The translations under genes and the position numbers were made by a program. The notes beneath the pieces were generated by a model, which was given only the letters and a program-made list of their open reading frames with translations, was not told where the DNA came from and searched no databases. Positions 1 to 11,293 of a stretch of DNA of 50,611 bases are shown piece by piece; position 1 is the stretch's first letter; every line of letters begins with the position of its first letter. This DNA is from Longicatena caecimuris (GTDB lineage: Bacteria; Bacillota_I; Bacilli_A; Erysipelotrichales; Erysipelotrichaceae): assembly GCF_004341945.1 (NCBI RefSeq), contig NZ_SMBP01000024.1, positions 1 to 50,611 of the forward strand, written 5' to 3'.

Positions 1-91
1 CTTCTCTTTTTCATTGAAATTGACGTTTCCTGTTCAGTTTTCAAAGACCGATAGCATCCACTGTTTGGTGGACGTCACTCTCGTTGAGTGC
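1..91 (-). promoter_or_regulatory. Probable rRNA operon leader (16S gene beyond left edge)
   Basis: The minus-strand transcript has two small hairpins (arms 76-80/86-90 and 58-61/68-71), then CTTTGAAAACTGAACA at about 32-47. That string is characteristic of Firmicute rRNA leaders and 16S-23S spacers. No rRNA gene body is in the window, so the identity is inferred from the leader and the promoter strength. Confidence 0.6.
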
Positions 92-126
92 CTGTATATA
101 ATATCAAATTATATCGTTCCTGTCAA
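91..126 (-). promoter_or_regulatory. Strong promoter, probably of an rRNA operon
   Basis: On the minus strand a perfect -35 TTGACA (121-126) is followed after 17 nt by -10 TATTAT (98-103); transcription would start near 91 and run off the left edge. The 45 nt upstream of the -35 (127-170) are almost pure A/T, like an UP element. The rRNA assignment rests on the leader sequence described in the next entry. Confidence 0.75.
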
Positions 127-258
127 TCAAAATAATAACTTTTTTATGATTATTTCAGATTATTTTTACTAATCTGCTATTCCATATGATCTAGGCAGAA
201 ATTCTTTCTATCGCTTTACGAATTTGCCTCTTGATATGGATACTTTTGATAATCACAA

Positions 259-287
259 AAGGAGTTCCTACATCGTAAGAACTCCTT
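259..287 (-). terminator. Terminator of the rpoB-rpoC transcript
   Basis: A 9-bp perfect stem (259-267 with 279-287, AAGGAGTTC/GAACTCCTT) lies 20 nt beyond the rpoC stop codon and is followed on the minus strand by a short T run. It separates rpoC from the downstream rRNA-type promoter. Confidence 0.8.
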
Positions 288-307
288 CTTGATATCCTTT
301 AGGATTG

Positions 308-3300
308 TTAATCGTGTAATTCCGGAAGAATTGGCTGTTTAATTCCAATTTCTTCATCAGATACATCTTCACCATCCATGATTTTCTGTACCATTTCACT
401 TGTTAATTTCTCAGGTGAAGGTACATATGCCATAAATTGATCATCATCTGGTTTCGCATTACGTTCGATACGCTCTTCACGTAACTCTTCTGCTCTTTCC
501 GCAATGATTTCATTTGTTTGGCGATCAGCTTTGCAGCCGGTTCCAGCTGGAATCAGCTTACCGATGATAACATTTTCTTTCAGACCAATGAGGTAATCTT
601 TCTTACCTTTGATTGCTGCATCCGTCAGAACTTTCGTTGTTTCCTGGAAAGATGCTGCCGATAAGAAGGAGTCTGTTTCAACAGATGCCTTAGAAATACC
701 TAACAATACCGGTTTGAAAGTAGCCGGTGTTTTACCGCTTAACAATGCCTGACGGTTGATTTTCGTGATTTCGGTCAAGGATACCTGCACACCTGGATTC
801 AAGTGTGTATCATTGCCTTCCAGAACGACTACTTTACGCAGCATCTGGCGAATCATAACTTCAATATGCTTGTCACTGATTTCAATACCCTGGCTAGCAT
901 ATACTTTCTTAACTTCTTTTAGAATGTAGTTTTGTACCTGACGTACACCAGCAACCTTTAATAATTCCTTAGGGTCAACCTGACCTTCCGTAATTTTGTC
1001 ACCAGCTTCGACATGTGCACCAACCTTCATCCAAGGACGAATTGCCTGTACCAAAGTCACCTTATGCGTAATACTTTCTTTATCATTTGCGACAACTACT
1101 TCGTAGCCTGTTTCAATCTGATTAATCGATGTGATTTCACCGGTAATCTGAGCTAATACAGCTACACCCTTAGGACAGCGAGCTTCAAACAGCTCCTCGA
1201 CACGAGGAAGACCCTGTGTGATATCTCCACCATCAGCACTTGCTACACCACCGGTATGGAAAGTACGCATGGTCAGCTGTGTACCTGGTTCACCGATAGA
1301 TTGGGCAGCCATGATACCAACAGCTTCGCCAACTTCAACATCTTTACCGGTTGCCATGTTACGACCATAACATTTCTTACATACACCGTAAATAGATTTA
1401 CAAGTAAATGCGCTTCGGATATATAAGCCTTCAACACCAGCATCTACAATTCGCTGCGCAATTGGCTCCGTGATGAATTCATCACTTTCAATGATGACTT
1501 CACCTGTCTTAGGATCTGTAACTTCTTGTTTTGTATAACGACCAACTAAACGATCATACAAAGATTCGATAATCGTATTCGTTTTGCGATCTACGATAGC
1601 TTCTACCCAGTACCCTTTATCTGTACCACAGTCTTCCTGTTTAACGATAACATCCTGGGCAACGTCAACCAAACGACGTGTCAGATATCCAGATTCGGCA
1701 GTCTTCAATGCGGTATCGGTCAGACCTTTACGCACACCGTGTGTTGAGATAAAGAACTCAGACACATTCAGACCTTCACGGAAACATGAATAGATAGGAA
1801 CCTCGATGATACTTGGTACATATTCACCCTTCGCTGATTTGGACTGTGATGGTTTCGCCATCAGACCACGCATACCAGCTAACTGAGTAAAGTTTGACGT
1901 ATTACCACGGGCACCAGAACGCGCCATCATGTTGATTGGGTTTTTACGTGGCAAGTTACCTAACAGCTCTTCGGCGATATCATCTTTGACATCTGCCCAC
2001 AGCTTATTTAAGTGACGTTCCCACTCCTGCATCGTAAGCTTACCTTTCTTACGCAGGGTTTTTAATTCTTCGGCTTTGGCTTTACCATATTCCACATGCT
2101 CTTCTTTATGAGGAGCAACCTCGATATCACTTAAGGATACCGTAACACCGGCAACTGTAGAATATTTAAATCCCATATCCTTGATCTGATCAAGGATTTC
2201 AGATGTTTTTTCAGTACTGTAACGTTTGAAGATCTCACCGATGATCTTACCTAAATCTTTCTTCTTGAAAGCAGGTGTTACAGGTAAATTACGGATAGCT
2301 TCTTTTACATCTTTTCCCATATCCAGGAAATACTTTTCCGGTGTTGCCTGGAAATTGGCTGCACTTACCTCATTCAAGAATGGGAAGTCGCTAGGGAACA
2401 TGTTGTTAAAGATAACCTTACCAACTGTTGTCAGCAAATACTGTTTCTGCTGTTCATCCGTAAAGCTTGTTTTATTTAATGCTCTTGCCGGAATGGCAAT
2501 ACGAGAATGTAAATGAATCTGGTCTGTTTCATAAGCCATCAAAATTTCATTGATGCTACCGAAGACATGTCCTTCATTATCTCCATAACGCTGCCACATA
2601 GCTGCTGATTTTGGACAATCGACAGATAAATAGCGCTGCGCTTCATCATGGAATTCTTCAGCCGTTTCTTCCATCGTCAGATAGAAGTTACCCATGACCA
2701 TATCCTGACCTGGGGTAACGATTGGTTTTCCATCCTTTGGACCTAGGATATTGTTAGAACCTAACATCATCACTAAGGCTTCGGCTCTTGCTTCTTCACT
2801 CAATGGTACATGGACAGCCATCTGGTCACCATCGAAGTCGGCATTAAAGGCAGTACATACTAATGGATGCAGACGCAATGCACGTCCTTCTACCAGTTTT
2901 GGCTTAAACGCCTGAATACCTAAACGGTGCAGCGTAGGGGCACGGTTCATTAAGACAGGATAGCCATCAATTACCTTTTCAACGATATCCCAAATACGTG
3001 GATCCTGACGATCAATCAGTTTCTCTGCTGTCTTTGGATTGCTGGCGATTTCCTGATTTACGATTTCATTAATAACAAATGGTTTAAACAACTGAATTGC
3101 CATTTCACGTGGAATACCACACTGATACATCTTCAAATCTGGTCCTACGGCGATTACAGAACGACCGGAGAAGTCAACACGTTTACCTAATAGGTTCTGA
3201 CGGAAACGTCCTTGTTTACCCTTTAAGGAATGTGATAAAGACTTCAAAGCACGTCCGCCGGCACCGGTAATTGGTTTAGAACGACGACCATTATCGATCA

Positions 3301-4183
3301 AAGCATCAACTGCTTCCTGCAGCATACGTTTTTCGTTTTGTACGATGATAGCAGGAGTTCCCAACTCTAACAGCTTCTTCAAACGGTTGTTACGTGTGAT
3401 GACACGACGATATAAATCATTTAGATCACTTGTCGCGAAACGTCCACCATCTAACTGCAGCATTGGTCTTAAATCAGGTGGGATTACCGGAATTACTGTC
3501 ATAACCATCCATTCTGGCTTATTGTCAGAATTACGGAAAGCTTCTACGGTATCTAAACGCTTGATTAATTTCTTACGTTTTTCACCCTGCGCATTTTCCA
3601 AAGCTTCTTGAATGTGTTTGTATTCTAATTCCAGGTCAACTTCTTTCAACAGGGTCAAAGCAGCTTCTGCACCAGTCTGTGCCGTAAAGCTTCCAGGACC
3701 GTACAGTGCCATATATTCACGATATTCTTTTTCAGATAAGATCTGTTTGTATTCCAGATTCGTATCCTTAGGATCTGTTACGATCCAGGATACGAAATAT
3801 ACTACTTCTTCCAATTGTTTTGGTGTTACATCCAGCAGCAGTGCCATACGGCTAGGAATACCGCGTAAATACCAGATGTGTGCTACCGGTGCAGCCAATT
3901 CAATGTGTCCCATACGTTCACGACGAACACTGGATTTGGTGATTTCTACACCACAGCGGTCACAGACAACACCTTTATAACGTACTTTCTTATACTTACC
4001 GCAATAACATTCCCAGTCCTTGCTAGGTCCGAAAATACGTTCACAGAACAATCCATCACGTTCCGGTTTCTGGGAACGATAATTGATTGTTTCCGGTTTT
4101 TTAACTTCACCATGACTCCATTCATGGATTCTTTCAGGAGATGCTAGGCTCACCTGAATTGAGGCAAAATCATTAACACTCAT
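308..4183 (-). CDS. rpoC: DNA-directed RNA polymerase subunit beta'
   Basis: Largest catalytic subunit of RNA polymerase (1291 aa, about 90 aa longer than the Bacillus protein). The N-terminal zinc ribbon has Cys59, Cys61, Cys74 and Cys77. The Mg-binding active-site motif NADFDGD is at 447-453. The second cysteine cluster and the trigger loop ([21 protein letters not shown] region) are intact near residue 900. It starts 4 nt after the rpoB stop and its AGGAGG lies inside the last rpoB codons, so the two are translationally linked. A terminator follows the stop. No disruption is visible. Confidence 0.99.
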   Translation of the reverse strand: MSVNDFASIQVSLASPERIHEWSHGEVKKPETINYRSQKPERDGLFCERIFGPSKDWECYCGKYKKVRYKGVVCDRCGVEITKSSVRRERMGHIELAAPVAHIWYLRGIPSRMALLLDVTPKQLEEVVYFVSWIVTDPKDTNLEYKQILSEKEYREYMALYGPGSFTAQTGAEAALTLLKEVDLELEYKHIQEALENAQGEKRKKLIKRLDTVEAFRNSDNKPEWMVMTVIPVIPPDLRPMLQLDGGRFATSDLNDLYRRVITRNNRLKKLLELGTPAIIVQNEKRMLQEAVDALIDNGRRSKPITGAGGRALKSLSHSLKGKQGRFRQNLLGKRVDFSGRSVIAVGPDLKMYQCGIPREMAIQLFKPFVINEIVNQEIASNPKTAEKLIDRQDPRIWDIVEKVIDGYPVLMNRAPTLHRLGIQAFKPKLVEGRALRLHPLVCTAFNADFDGDQMAVHVPLSEEARAEALVMMLGSNNILGPKDGKPIVTPGQDMVMGNFYLTMEETAEEFHDEAQRYLSVDCPKSAAMWQRYGDNEGHVFGSINEILMAYETDQIHLHSRIAIPARALNKTSFTDEQQKQYLLTTVGKVIFNNMFPSDFPFLNEVSAANFQATPEKYFLDMGKDVKEAIRNLPVTPAFKKKDLGKIIGEIFKRYSTEKTSEILDQIKDMGFKYSTVAGVTVSLSDIEVAPHKEEHVEYGKAKAEELKTLRKKGKLTMQEWERHLNKLWADVKDDIAEELLGNLPRKNPINMMARSGARGNTSNFTQLAGMRGLMAKPSQSKSAKGEYVPSIIEVPIYSCFREGLNVSEFFISTHGVRKGLTDTALKTAESGYLTRRLVDVAQDVIVKQEDCGTDKGYWVEAIVDRKTNTIIESLYDRLVGRYTKQEVTDPKTGEVIIESDEFITEPIAQRIVDAGVEGLYIRSAFTCKSIYGVCKKCYGRNMATGKDVEVGEAVGIMAAQSIGEPGTQLTMRTFHTGGVASADGGDITQGLPRVEELFEARCPKGVAVLAQITGEITSINQIETGYEVVVANDKESITHKVTLVQAIRPWMKVGAHVEAGDKITEGQVDPKELLKVAGVRQVQNYILKEVKKVYASQGIEISDKHIEVMIRQMLRKVVVLEGNDTHLNPGVQVSLTEITKINRQALLSGKTPATFKPVLLGISKASVETDSFLSAASFQETTKVLTDAAIKGKKDYLIGLKENVIIGKLIPAGTGCKADRQTNEIIAERAEELREERIERNAKPDDDQFMAYVPSPEKLTSEMVQKIMDGEDVSDEEIGIKQPILPELHD

Positions 4184-4187
4184 CTAC

Positions 4188-7100
4188 TTACGCCTCCTCT
4201 ACTTGTTCATCATCTTCTGCAATTAATACATCTTCGTCGAAGTCATCCATGTTTTCTTCATCATCCAAAAGCACTTCATCATCTTCAACTTCAACATCTT
4301 CATTTATATCATTAATATCCTCTTCACTGACAACCTCTTCCTGTGGAATTGGTGGCAGTGCAGCAGGTTCACTTGATTCTTCTTTGTTGATATCGACTTC
4401 ATTTCCGTCTTCATCCAGCATTTTCACATCGATGGCTAATGCCTGTAATTCATGTTTCAATACGCGGAAGGATTCAGGAATGCCTGGTTCAGGAATATCT
4501 TTTCCTTTGATGATTGCTTCATAAGTCTTAGTACGTCCTACGATATCATCAGATTTTACCGTCAAGATTTCCTGCAGTGTATGGGCAGCACCATAAGCTT
4601 CCAGTGCCCAAACCTCCATCTCACCGAATCGCTGACCACCATTCTGTGCTTTACCACCTAATGGCTGCTGCGTTACTAAGGAGTAAGGTCCGGTTGCACG
4701 GGCATGCAGCTTATCGTCAACCATGTGCGCCAGTTTGATCATGTACATAACACCGACAGAAATACGTTCATCGAATGGTTCACCGGTACGTCCATCGTAC
4801 AGTACCTGTTTACCATCTACGGTCATATCGGCTTCTTTCATGATGTCGCTTAATTCCTGGTTGTTGATACCATCGAATACCGGTGTGGAGAATTTCACGC
4901 CCAGTTTCTTAGCGGCATATCCTAAATGGATTTCCAGAACCTGTCCGATGTTCATACGAGATGGCACACCGAATGGGTTCAACATGATATCAATTGGCGT
5001 TCCATCTGGCATATATGGCATATCCTCAACCGGTAAGATCTTGGAGATGACACCTTTATTACCATGACGGCCGGCCATCTTATCACCTTCAGAAATCTTA
5101 CGTTTCTGAACGATGTAAACTTTTACGGTTTCATTAACTCCAGGTGGCAAATCATGTCCTTCACTTCTTTTGAAGATACGGATAGAATGTACGATACCGG
5201 CACCACCATGAGGTACCTTCAAGGAGTTGTCACGCACTTCACGGGATTTCTCACCGAAAATAGCTAATAACAGTTTTTCTTCAGGAGAGATTTCACTCTG
5301 TCCTTTTGGTGTTACTTTACCAACCAGAATGTCACCCTCGCGTACTTCCGCACCAACCATGATGATACCACGGCTGTCTAAGTTACGGCAGGCTGCTTCA
5401 CTTACGTTAGGAATGTCACGAGTAATTTCTTCTGGCCCTAATTTTGTTTCACGACAATCAATGTCGTATTCTTCAATATGAATTGACGTATACACATCAT
5501 CACGTACCAAACGCTCACTCATGATGATGGCATCCTCATAGTTGTAGCCATACCATGTCATATAGGCGATCGTAACGTTTTGTCCAAGGGCAAGTTCACC
5601 CTTTTCCATAGATGGTCCATCGGCTAGGATATCTCCCTTATCGATGCGTTCACCTTTTTTTACGATTGGACTTTGGTTGATGTTGGTACCATTGTTAGAA
5701 CGCTGGAATTTACGCAAACGATATTCATGACGTTCTCCATCATCACCACTGACGATGATGCGCTGAGAATCGACGTATTCAACAATACCGTTTTCTTTTG
5801 CGACGATACCGACACCAGAGTCCTTGGCAATCTTATATTCGATACCAGTTCCTACATATGGAGAATGTGGCTGTAACAAAGGTACGGCCTGACGCTGCAT
5901 GTTCGCACCCATCAAGGCACGAGAAGCATCGTCATTTTCCAGGAATGGTACACAGGCAGTTGCCACGGATACGATCTGTTTTGGTGAAACGTCGGCCAAT
6001 TCTACTTCTTCACGTTTAGCGATGATGGTTTCTCCCGCTTTACGAGCAACGACATTTTCATTGATCAAACGGCCTTCTACAACCTCATTCGCCTGCGCGA
6101 TAACATAATCCGCTTCTTCATCAGCTGATAAGTAGATTGCTTCATCTTCTACTGTTCCATCTTTCTTAACGATACGATATGGTGTCTGAATAAATCCATA
6201 TTCATTGATCTTACCATAAGAAGTCAGGTTGGAAATCAGACCGATGTTTGGACCTTCTGGAGTTTCGATAGGACAGATACGACCATAGTGAGAACTATGA
6301 ACGTCACGTACTTCAAAACCGGCGCGATCTCTGGTCAGACCACCTGGACCTAAGGCAGAAATACGACGTTTGTTGGTCAATTCTGCCAATGGATTCTGCT
6401 GATCCATGAACTGTGACAGCTGAGAACTAGAGAAGAACTCCTTGATAGCTGCTGTTAATGGACGAATATTCGTTAATTTCTTAGGTGTTAAGGTTGCTGT
6501 TTCCGCAATGGACATACGCTCCTTAACAACACGCTCCATACGGCTTAAACCAATACGGAACTGGTTCTGGATCAATTCACCAACAGAACGGATACGACGG
6601 TTACCCAACATATCGATATCGTCGGTTTCTCCGACACCTTCCATAACATTTAAGTTATACGTATAGAATGCATACATATCGGAAATCGTAATGGTATGCT
6701 TGTTCGCATATGGGTCATTACCAATTACTTTTACTACTTGCTCATCGCCAGTACGTACAAGCACTTCCTGAACAGCTGCACCTACCAACCATGCATACAC
6801 AGTTTCACCATTGTTTACTTTATTACGTAAAGCTTCCTGGTCGTTTGCACTTAAGGTATCTGGCTTGTGACGAGGTAAATAGCCTTCTGCATAGAAGTCA
6901 CCTTCTTCATTTTCCAGATCATTGCCCTGTGCATCCGTTACACGGCCTAACGCATACATGCGCTGTCCATAGTTTAACACTGCATTGACATTGCCTTTTT
7001 CCAATGCCACCTGCTTTGCGATGATACCGCCATGTACAGAAATGGTTTCACATTCTTTTGCGATTGCGTCTACATCCTTCTGTGTTAATACGGTTCCTTC

Positions 7101-8384
7101 AAACAGGGTAGCATCACTCAATTCCACATCCTCTGCCAAAACACGGCCAACAAGACCAAGATGGTTAGATGCCGGAACTTCTACTTTATCCGGATGGTTG
7201 AATAATGGATTAAAAGGGAAAGCATGTACATGCATACCTTTTTCCAACTCTTCACGTAAAGTGTTACGTTCATCACGATGAATCATCGTACCGCTAGGCA
7301 TGAAGACACTGCCATCACTTGCCAAAATATCCATTGCCAAACGATTACCGTAAATACGGTTGATGGCATTTAATTTCTTACGTAATTTAAAACGTCCGGC
7401 TTTGGTTAGATCATAACGGCGAGGATCAAAGAACTTCGCATTCATTAAGGTGATAGAACCATCCAAGGTAGGTATTTCATCCGAACGCTGGTTTTCATAA
7501 ATAGACAATAAAGCTTCCTGTGTAGTCTTAACCTTATCGGCTAACAGGGTATTCTCAATTTCTTCGTATTTACCAAAGTAAGATGCATATAATGTAAGGT
7601 AAAGATTCATGAATTCACGATCTTCATCATCCTGTGCAACATCTTCGATCACATCACGTCCCATAGCCTTTAAGAACGTCTTGATCTGTGTTGTATCATG
7701 GGCATCTTCGCTGTGATCTAAATCAATAGACATACCGACAGCTTTAAACAATACAGAAGAAAGCATTTTACGTTTACGGTCAATGCTCATGTTTAAAACA
7801 CGTCCGGTAGACGCTTTTTTCGTTTCTGTCATGTATTCCAGCCAAGTACCGCGGCTTGGAATTAATTCACAGGCATACGATACTTTACCTGTTTTTTCAT
7901 CATAACCGGTAGAGAAGTACGCTCCCGGAGAACGCACGATCTGCGAAACGATGACACGTTCCGCTCCATTGATGATGAAAGTACCTGTTTCGGTCATTAA
8001 AGGGAAATCACCCAGGAAGACATCTTCCCATTTATTGATAACTTCACCTGTTGTGTTATCTGTTATTTCAAGTTCCATGCGTGCTTTCAATGGTGCTGCG
8101 TAATTACATTCGCGATACATTGATTCTTCCGCATTGTATTTAGGTTCACCGAATTCATAACCGGCGAACTTCAGCTTGATATTTCCTCCATAGTTTTGAA
8201 TCGGGTAGATTTCATTGAAAACTTCTCCAATTCCTTCGTTCTTGAACCACTCAAAAGAATCCGTCTGAATTTCAACCAGATTCGGCAGTTCCAGATGTCC
8301 ACTAACTTTTGAGTAATCGCGACGCTCTGCCTTTTTACCGGAAGCGACAATACGATAAGGCTGTTTTTTGTCCATGTACGCCAT
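4188..8384 (-). CDS. rpoB: DNA-directed RNA polymerase subunit beta
   Basis: Beta subunit of RNA polymerase, 1398 aa against roughly 1190 in Bacillus. The extra length comes from additional sequence upstream of the rifampicin region and from an acidic C-terminal tail of about 75 residues dominated by Asp and Glu. The rifampicin pocket ([14 protein letters not shown], then [13 protein letters not shown]) is complete, but residue 671, equivalent to E. coli His526, is Asn (codon 6372-6374). The first ATG (8384) has GAAAGG directly abutting it. Met4 (8375) lies 8 nt from AAGGA and is the better-spaced start, so the true protein may be three residues shorter. Transcribed from the promoter at 8459-8487. 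Confidence 0.99.
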   Translation of the reverse strand: MAYMDKKQPYRIVASGKKAERRDYSKVSGHLELPNLVEIQTDSFEWFKNEGIGEVFNEIYPIQNYGGNIKLKFAGYEFGEPKYNAEESMYRECNYAAPLKARMELEITDNTTGEVINKWEDVFLGDFPLMTETGTFIINGAERVIVSQIVRSPGAYFSTGYDEKTGKVSYACELIPSRGTWLEYMTETKKASTGRVLNMSIDRKRKMLSSVLFKAVGMSIDLDHSEDAHDTTQIKTFLKAMGRDVIEDVAQDDEDREFMNLYLTLYASYFGKYEEIENTLLADKVKTTQEALLSIYENQRSDEIPTLDGSITLMNAKFFDPRRYDLTKAGRFKLRKKLNAINRIYGNRLAMDILASDGSVFMPSGTMIHRDERNTLREELEKGMHVHAFPFNPLFNHPDKVEVPASNHLGLVGRVLAEDVELSDATLFEGTVLTQKDVDAIAKECETISVHGGIIAKQVALEKGNVNAVLNYGQRMYALGRVTDAQGNDLENEEGDFYAEGYLPRHKPDTLSANDQEALRNKVNNGETVYAWLVGAAVQEVLVRTGDEQVVKVIGNDPYANKHTITISDMYAFYTYNLNVMEGVGETDDIDMLGNRRIRSVGELIQNQFRIGLSRMERVVKERMSIAETATLTPKKLTNIRPLTAAIKEFFSSSQLSQFMDQQNPLAELTNKRRISALGPGGLTRDRAGFEVRDVHSSHYGRICPIETPEGPNIGLISNLTSYGKINEYGFIQTPYRIVKKDGTVEDEAIYLSADEEADYVIAQANEVVEGRLINENVVARKAGETIIAKREEVELADVSPKQIVSVATACVPFLENDDASRALMGANMQRQAVPLLQPHSPYVGTGIEYKIAKDSGVGIVAKENGIVEYVDSQRIIVSGDDGERHEYRLRKFQRSNNGTNINQSPIVKKGERIDKGDILADGPSMEKGELALGQNVTIAYMTWYGYNYEDAIIMSERLVRDDVYTSIHIEEYDIDCRETKLGPEEITRDIPNVSEAACRNLDSRGIIMVGAEVREGDILVGKVTPKGQSEISPEEKLLLAIFGEKSREVRDNSLKVPHGGAGIVHSIRIFKRSEGHDLPPGVNETVKVYIVQKRKISEGDKMAGRHGNKGVISKILPVEDMPYMPDGTPIDIMLNPFGVPSRMNIGQVLEIHLGYAAKKLGVKFSTPVFDGINNQELSDIMKEADMTVDGKQVLYDGRTGEPFDERISVGVMYMIKLAHMVDDKLHARATGPYSLVTQQPLGGKAQNGGQRFGEMEVWALEAYGAAHTLQEILTVKSDDIVGRTKTYEAIIKGKDIPEPGIPESFRVLKHELQALAIDVKMLDEDGNEVDINKEESSEPAALPPIPQEEVVSEEDINDINEDVEVEDDEVLLDDEENMDDFDEDVLIAEDDEQVEEA

Positions 8385-8458
8385 CCTTTCTACAAGTTTT
8401 TCTTACCAAAATAGGGCATGAAAACCCATTTTAATATTTTAGTATTATGCAATTTATT

Positions 8459-8487
8459 ATAATATCAATGGTTTGTCAAATTGTCAA
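8459..8487 (-). promoter_or_regulatory. Promoter of rpoB-rpoC
   Basis: TTGACA (8482-8487), 17-nt spacer, TATTAT (8459-8464) on the minus strand, giving a 5' UTR of about 70 nt. A second TTGACA overlaps the spacer 2 nt downstream. This gives rpoBC its own promoter separate from the ribosomal protein genes. Confidence 0.8.
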
Positions 8488-8768
8488 TGCTTTTTCGATA
8501 TTTTAGCTATTTGTGTACGTTGGGTAGCAATCTGCATGGAAAGGTATATTTTCGTAACTGATTGCATGTGATAACGATTGTTGCACCATCATGGTGGCAA
8601 TTTCCATAAAGAAGAGCTTTCCTTCCTAATTTCGTGAAAGCGTGCATGTTGGCATTCCCTAATATCAACCGATTTAACTTCTCTACGTTATCGTTGGTAT
8701 TCTTGATATCAACCGACTTAATTTCTCCCTACGTTATAGCGGTACTATAGTTATAGCTGTACGTATAT
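8488..8768. other. Intergenic region with two imperfect direct repeats
   Basis: No gene is visible. Two copies of a motif of about 32 bp lie at 8662-8691 and 8704-8737; both contain ATATCAACCGA(T/C)TTAA and end in ACGTTAT. An imperfect hairpin is centred near 8590. No convincing terminator follows the methyltransferase gene, so some ribosomal-protein transcripts may read on into rpoB. Confidence 0.45.
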
Positions 8769-9365
8769 TTATTTCTTTGCCTTTAAGATCCAATAGCCTT
8801 TTTCTTTTTCAATGATGTCACAATTACCGAACACTTCTTTGATTTTATTCACTGCACTATTTGCGCCCTGTTGTTTACGAATAACAACCCATAAGCAGCC
8901 GCCTTCACATAAATGATCATAAGCTTTTTCAAAGATTTCATAAATGACCTTCTTACCGGCCCGGATGGGTGGATTGGTTAGGATGTCAGTATAAGTATTC
9001 CCAGTTACCTGTGCATATACATCGGACTCATGAATCTGCACATCCACATGATTGGCCTTGGCATTTTCTTTAGCTAGGGCGATTGCACGTGGATTGACAT
9101 CGACCATTTCCACATGCTTATCGGGATATGTATGCTTGATGATGATACCGATTGGTCCATATCCGCAGCCAACATCAAGTATCGTATCCTGTAGTTCATC
9201 TCTTTTCAGCAGGGTGTTTAAGAAGACCTGTGTTCCAAAATCAACACCGCCTTTTGAGAAGACACCGTTATCAGTTAAGAAAGTATAGTTAAAACACCAA
9301 AACCGGAAAGATATTTCCTTCCGGTTTTCTGCTAAATGACGATTATCTGTAAAATAATGATCCAT
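8769..9365 (-). CDS. Class I SAM-dependent methyltransferase, RsmC/YbxB-like
   Basis: 198-aa methyltransferase small-domain protein of the RsmC (16S rRNA guanine-N2) superfamily, found between rplL and rpoB as in Bacillus (YbxB). The SAM-binding motif ILDVGCGYGPIG is at 62-73 and the catalytic NPPI tetrad at 131-134. The reading frame is open 19 codons further upstream to 9422, but those codons are the rplL terminator hairpin, so I chose the ATG at 9365, where the protein begins MDHYF like the family. Its GGCGGG ribosome site is weak. The RNA target is inferred from family membership only. Confidence 0.85.
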   Translation of the reverse strand: MDHYFTDNRHLAENRKEISFRFWCFNYTFLTDNGVFSKGGVDFGTQVFLNTLLKRDELQDTILDVGCGYGPIGIIIKHTYPDKHVEMVDVNPRAIALAKENAKANHVDVQIHESDVYAQVTGNTYTDILTNPPIRAGKKVIYEIFEKAYDHLCEGGCLWVVIRKQQGANSAVNKIKEVFGNCDIIEKEKGYWILKAKK

Positions 9366-9390
9366 CGTTATCCCGCCTTTTTTAGGTGAC

Positions 9391-9410
9391 AAAAAGCCCG
9401 AAGGCTTTTT
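9391..9410 (-). terminator. Terminator after rplL (partial read-through likely)
   Basis: The 8-bp stem AAAAAGCC/GGCTTTTT closed by a TTCG tetraloop lies 25 nt beyond the rplL stop. The methyltransferase gene has no evident promoter of its own and probably depends on read-through. Confidence 0.85.
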
Positions 9411-9435
9411 GTAGTTCATCAAGATGTGTAAGTTA

Positions 9436-9810
9436 TTACTTAACTTCTACGCTAGCTCCAGCGTCCATCAATTTCTTCTTGATTTCTTCTGCTTCTTCTG
9501 GGCTAACATTTTCTTTGATTACGCTTGGTGCTTTGTCAACCAGACCCTTAGCGTCTACCAGACCTAAGCCTGTGATTTCACGTACAGCCTTGATAACAGC
9601 AACTTTTGTTCCACCGATGTCTGTTAATGTAACAGTTACTTCGCTTGGTCCTTCAGCAGCAGCACCTGCATCAGCAGCAGCTGCAACAGCAACTGGAGCA
9701 GCAGCCGTTACGCCAAATTTTTCTTCGATTGCTTTTACTAATTCATTCAGTTCTAAGATTGTAGCTTCTTCTAAGTAAGCTAAGATGTCTTCCTGGTTTA
9801 ATTTTGCCAT
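9436..9810 (-). CDS. rplL: Large ribosomal subunit protein bL12 (L7/L12)
   Basis: 124-aa stalk protein that recruits translation GTPases. The N-terminal dimerisation helix (about 1-35), an Ala/Val-rich hinge (35-55) and the conserved C-terminal domain containing [16 protein letters not shown] are all present. AGGAGG sits just upstream of the ATG. It lies 38 nt after rplJ in the same transcript, so expression follows the L10 leader at 10383-10547. Confidence 0.98.
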   Translation of the reverse strand: MAKLNQEDILAYLEEATILELNELVKAIEEKFGVTAAAPVAVAAAADAGAAAEGPSEVTVTLTDIGGTKVAVIKAVREITGLGLVDAKGLVDKAPSVIKENVSPEEAEEIKKKLMDAGASVEVK

Positions 9811-9848
9811 GTTCTTTTCCTCCTAGTTAATAGTTTGTCTGCATGCAA

Positions 9849-10382
9849 TTAAGCAGCAGCTTCTTCTGTAGCTTCGGCAGCTGGTGCTGCACCTTCTTCT
9901 TTGCTTTCTGCAACAGCTTTAACAGCACATGCGAATCCGCGTACTGGTGACTGTAAGCAGCTTAACAGCATTGATAACATACCTTCACGGTTTGGCAGAC
10001 TTGACAACTCTTTGATTGTGTCAACACTGACTACCTTACCTTCTACGATACCGCTCTTCAGTACAAGCTTGTCGTGTGTTTTCGCAAATTTTGCTAATAC
10101 ACGAGCAGGGGCAACTGCGTCTGGTCCAAATGCGATTGCGTTTGGTCCAACCAAGTCTTTTACTAATTCACTGGCACCGGCTTCTTCGGCAGCACGCTGA
10201 GCAAGAGAGTTTTTGTAAACCTTGAACTCTACGCCTTCTGCGCGAAGATCTCTACGCAGCTGTGTTACTTCCGCAACACTCAGACCACGATATTCAACAA
10301 CTACGGTTGAATCGGCTTCTTTCATTTTCTGAGCAATTTCAGAAACGACTGCCTTTTTGCTATCGATGATTGCCTGGTTCAT
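9849..10382 (-). CDS. rplJ: Large ribosomal subunit protein uL10
   Basis: 177-aa stalk base protein (MNQAIIDSKKAVVSEIAQKM start) that anchors L12 dimers to 23S rRNA. The frame extends upstream to 10448, but those codons are the attenuator hairpin. The ATG at 10382 has AGGAGGTG 9 nt away and gives the usual family N-terminus. The C-terminus is an Ala/Glu-rich tail that binds L12. The protein is expected to repress its own operon through the leader. Confidence 0.97.
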   Translation of the reverse strand: MNQAIIDSKKAVVSEIAQKMKEADSTVVVEYRGLSVAEVTQLRRDLRAEGVEFKVYKNSLAQRAAEEAGASELVKDLVGPNAIAFGPDAVAPARVLAKFAKTHDKLVLKSGIVEGKVVSVDTIKELSSLPNREGMLSMLLSCLQSPVRGFACAVKAVAESKEEGAAPAAEATEEAAA

Positions 10383-10547
10383 GAACTTCACACCTCCTGA
10401 TTTATATGTAACAATATACCTTTCAAGAGTGATATAAAACACCCGCAAACTGGACAGTCTACGGGTGAAAGTTTTATCTACTTGCTTTCTACCTCGGTAA
10501 CATGATTAAGCTGTTACGCCGTTACTGTCTATGGTATATTGATAACA
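10383..10547 (-). promoter_or_regulatory. L10 (rplJ) leader, autoregulatory RNA
   Basis: The 5' UTR of rplJL contains the strings expected of the Firmicute L10 leader: ATAGACAGTAACGG, then TTAATCATGTTACCGAGG and GAAAGC. L10 (with L12) binds such leaders to shut down the operon. The leader ends in an intrinsic terminator (next entry), so control here is probably transcription attenuation. A covariance search with the Rfam L10 leader model would settle it. Confidence 0.75.
10434..10466 (-). terminator. Attenuator in the L10 leader
   Basis: A 12-bp stem with G-U pairs (10441-10466, arms beginning ACCCG and ending CGGGT) is followed on the minus strand by GTTTTAT. It sits about 50 nt before the rplJ start, where an attenuator would act. 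Confidence 0.7.
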
Positions 10548-10553
10548 TCGAAT

Positions 10554-10582
10554 ATTTTAAACGTTGTTTTGCAGTTTGTCAA
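10554..10582 (-). promoter_or_regulatory. Promoter of rplJ-rplL
   Basis: TTGACA (10577-10582), 17-nt spacer, TAAAAT (10554-10559). It lies immediately downstream of rplA, so rplJL has its own promoter and leader in addition to any read-through. Confidence 0.8.
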
Positions 10583-10584
10583 CC

Positions 10585-11271
10585 TTATTTAACGATTTCG
10601 ACATGGATGCCAGGACCCATTGTTGTTGTTAATACAAGGTTTTTGATATAAGCACCCTTAACTGCAGCAGGGCGTGCTTTTACGATTGTGTTGTAGATTG
10701 CGTTGAAGTTGTCCACTAACTTCTCATCGTCAAAGCTTACTTTACCGATCATCAGGTTAATGTTACCTTCTTTATCAACACGGTATTCTACTTTACCTTT
10801 TTTGATGTCTTCAACAGCTTTTGCAACATCCATGGTAACTGTACCAGTCTTAGGGTTTGGCATTAAGCCCTTAGGTCCTAACAGACGACCTAATTTACCT
10901 AATTCACCCATCATGTTTGGAGTGGCAACGATCACATCGAAGTCAAACCATCCCTTCTGGATTTCTTCTAACAATTCTTTTCCACCAACGAAATCTGCGC
11001 CAGCGTCTTTTGCTTCCTGTTCCTTAGGTCCCTGTGTAATAACACAAACTTTCTGTGTTTTACCAGTACCATGTGGCAGTACCATAGCACCACGGATCTG
11101 CTGATCTGCATGACGTGGGTCTACATTTAATTTGAAGCTAACTTCAACAGATGCGTCGAATTTAGCGATGTTTGTTTCTTTTGCTAATTTTACAGCTTCA
11201 GCTACCGAATAAGACTTTGAGCGGTCGATTTTCTTAGCAGCTTCAGCGTATTTCTTTCCAACTTTTGCCAT
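10585..11271 (-). CDS. rplA: Large ribosomal subunit protein uL1
   Basis: 228-aa L1-stalk protein that binds 23S rRNA and, in many bacteria, represses its own operon by binding the mRNA. Full-length, with the typical start [21 protein letters not shown] and the conserved [14 protein letters not shown] segment near residue 130. It follows rplK by 22 nt in the same transcript. Confidence 0.98.
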   Translation of the reverse strand: MAKVGKKYAEAAKKIDRSKSYSVAEAVKLAKETNIAKFDASVEVSFKLNVDPRHADQQIRGAMVLPHGTGKTQKVCVITQGPKEQEAKDAGADFVGGKELLEEIQKGWFDFDVIVATPNMMGELGKLGRLLGPKGLMPNPKTGTVTMDVAKAVEDIKKGKVEYRVDKEGNINLMIGKVSFDDEKLVDNFNAIYNTIVKARPAAVKGAYIKNLVLTTTMGPGIHVEIVK

Positions 11272-11293
11272 ATCTATTTACCTCTCGCCTTTC

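Noticed and set aside
9366-9422. N-terminal 19 codons of the RsmC-like frame
   Set aside because: They translate the rplL terminator; family proteins start at the internal Met at 9365.
9386-9778. 130-codon rightward frame over rplL
   Set aside because: Antisense shadow of the Ala-rich rplL gene; it lacks a ribosome site.
10383-10448. N-terminal 22 codons of the rplJ frame
   Set aside because: They lie in the attenuator and leader, and the AGGAGG is placed for the ATG at 10382.
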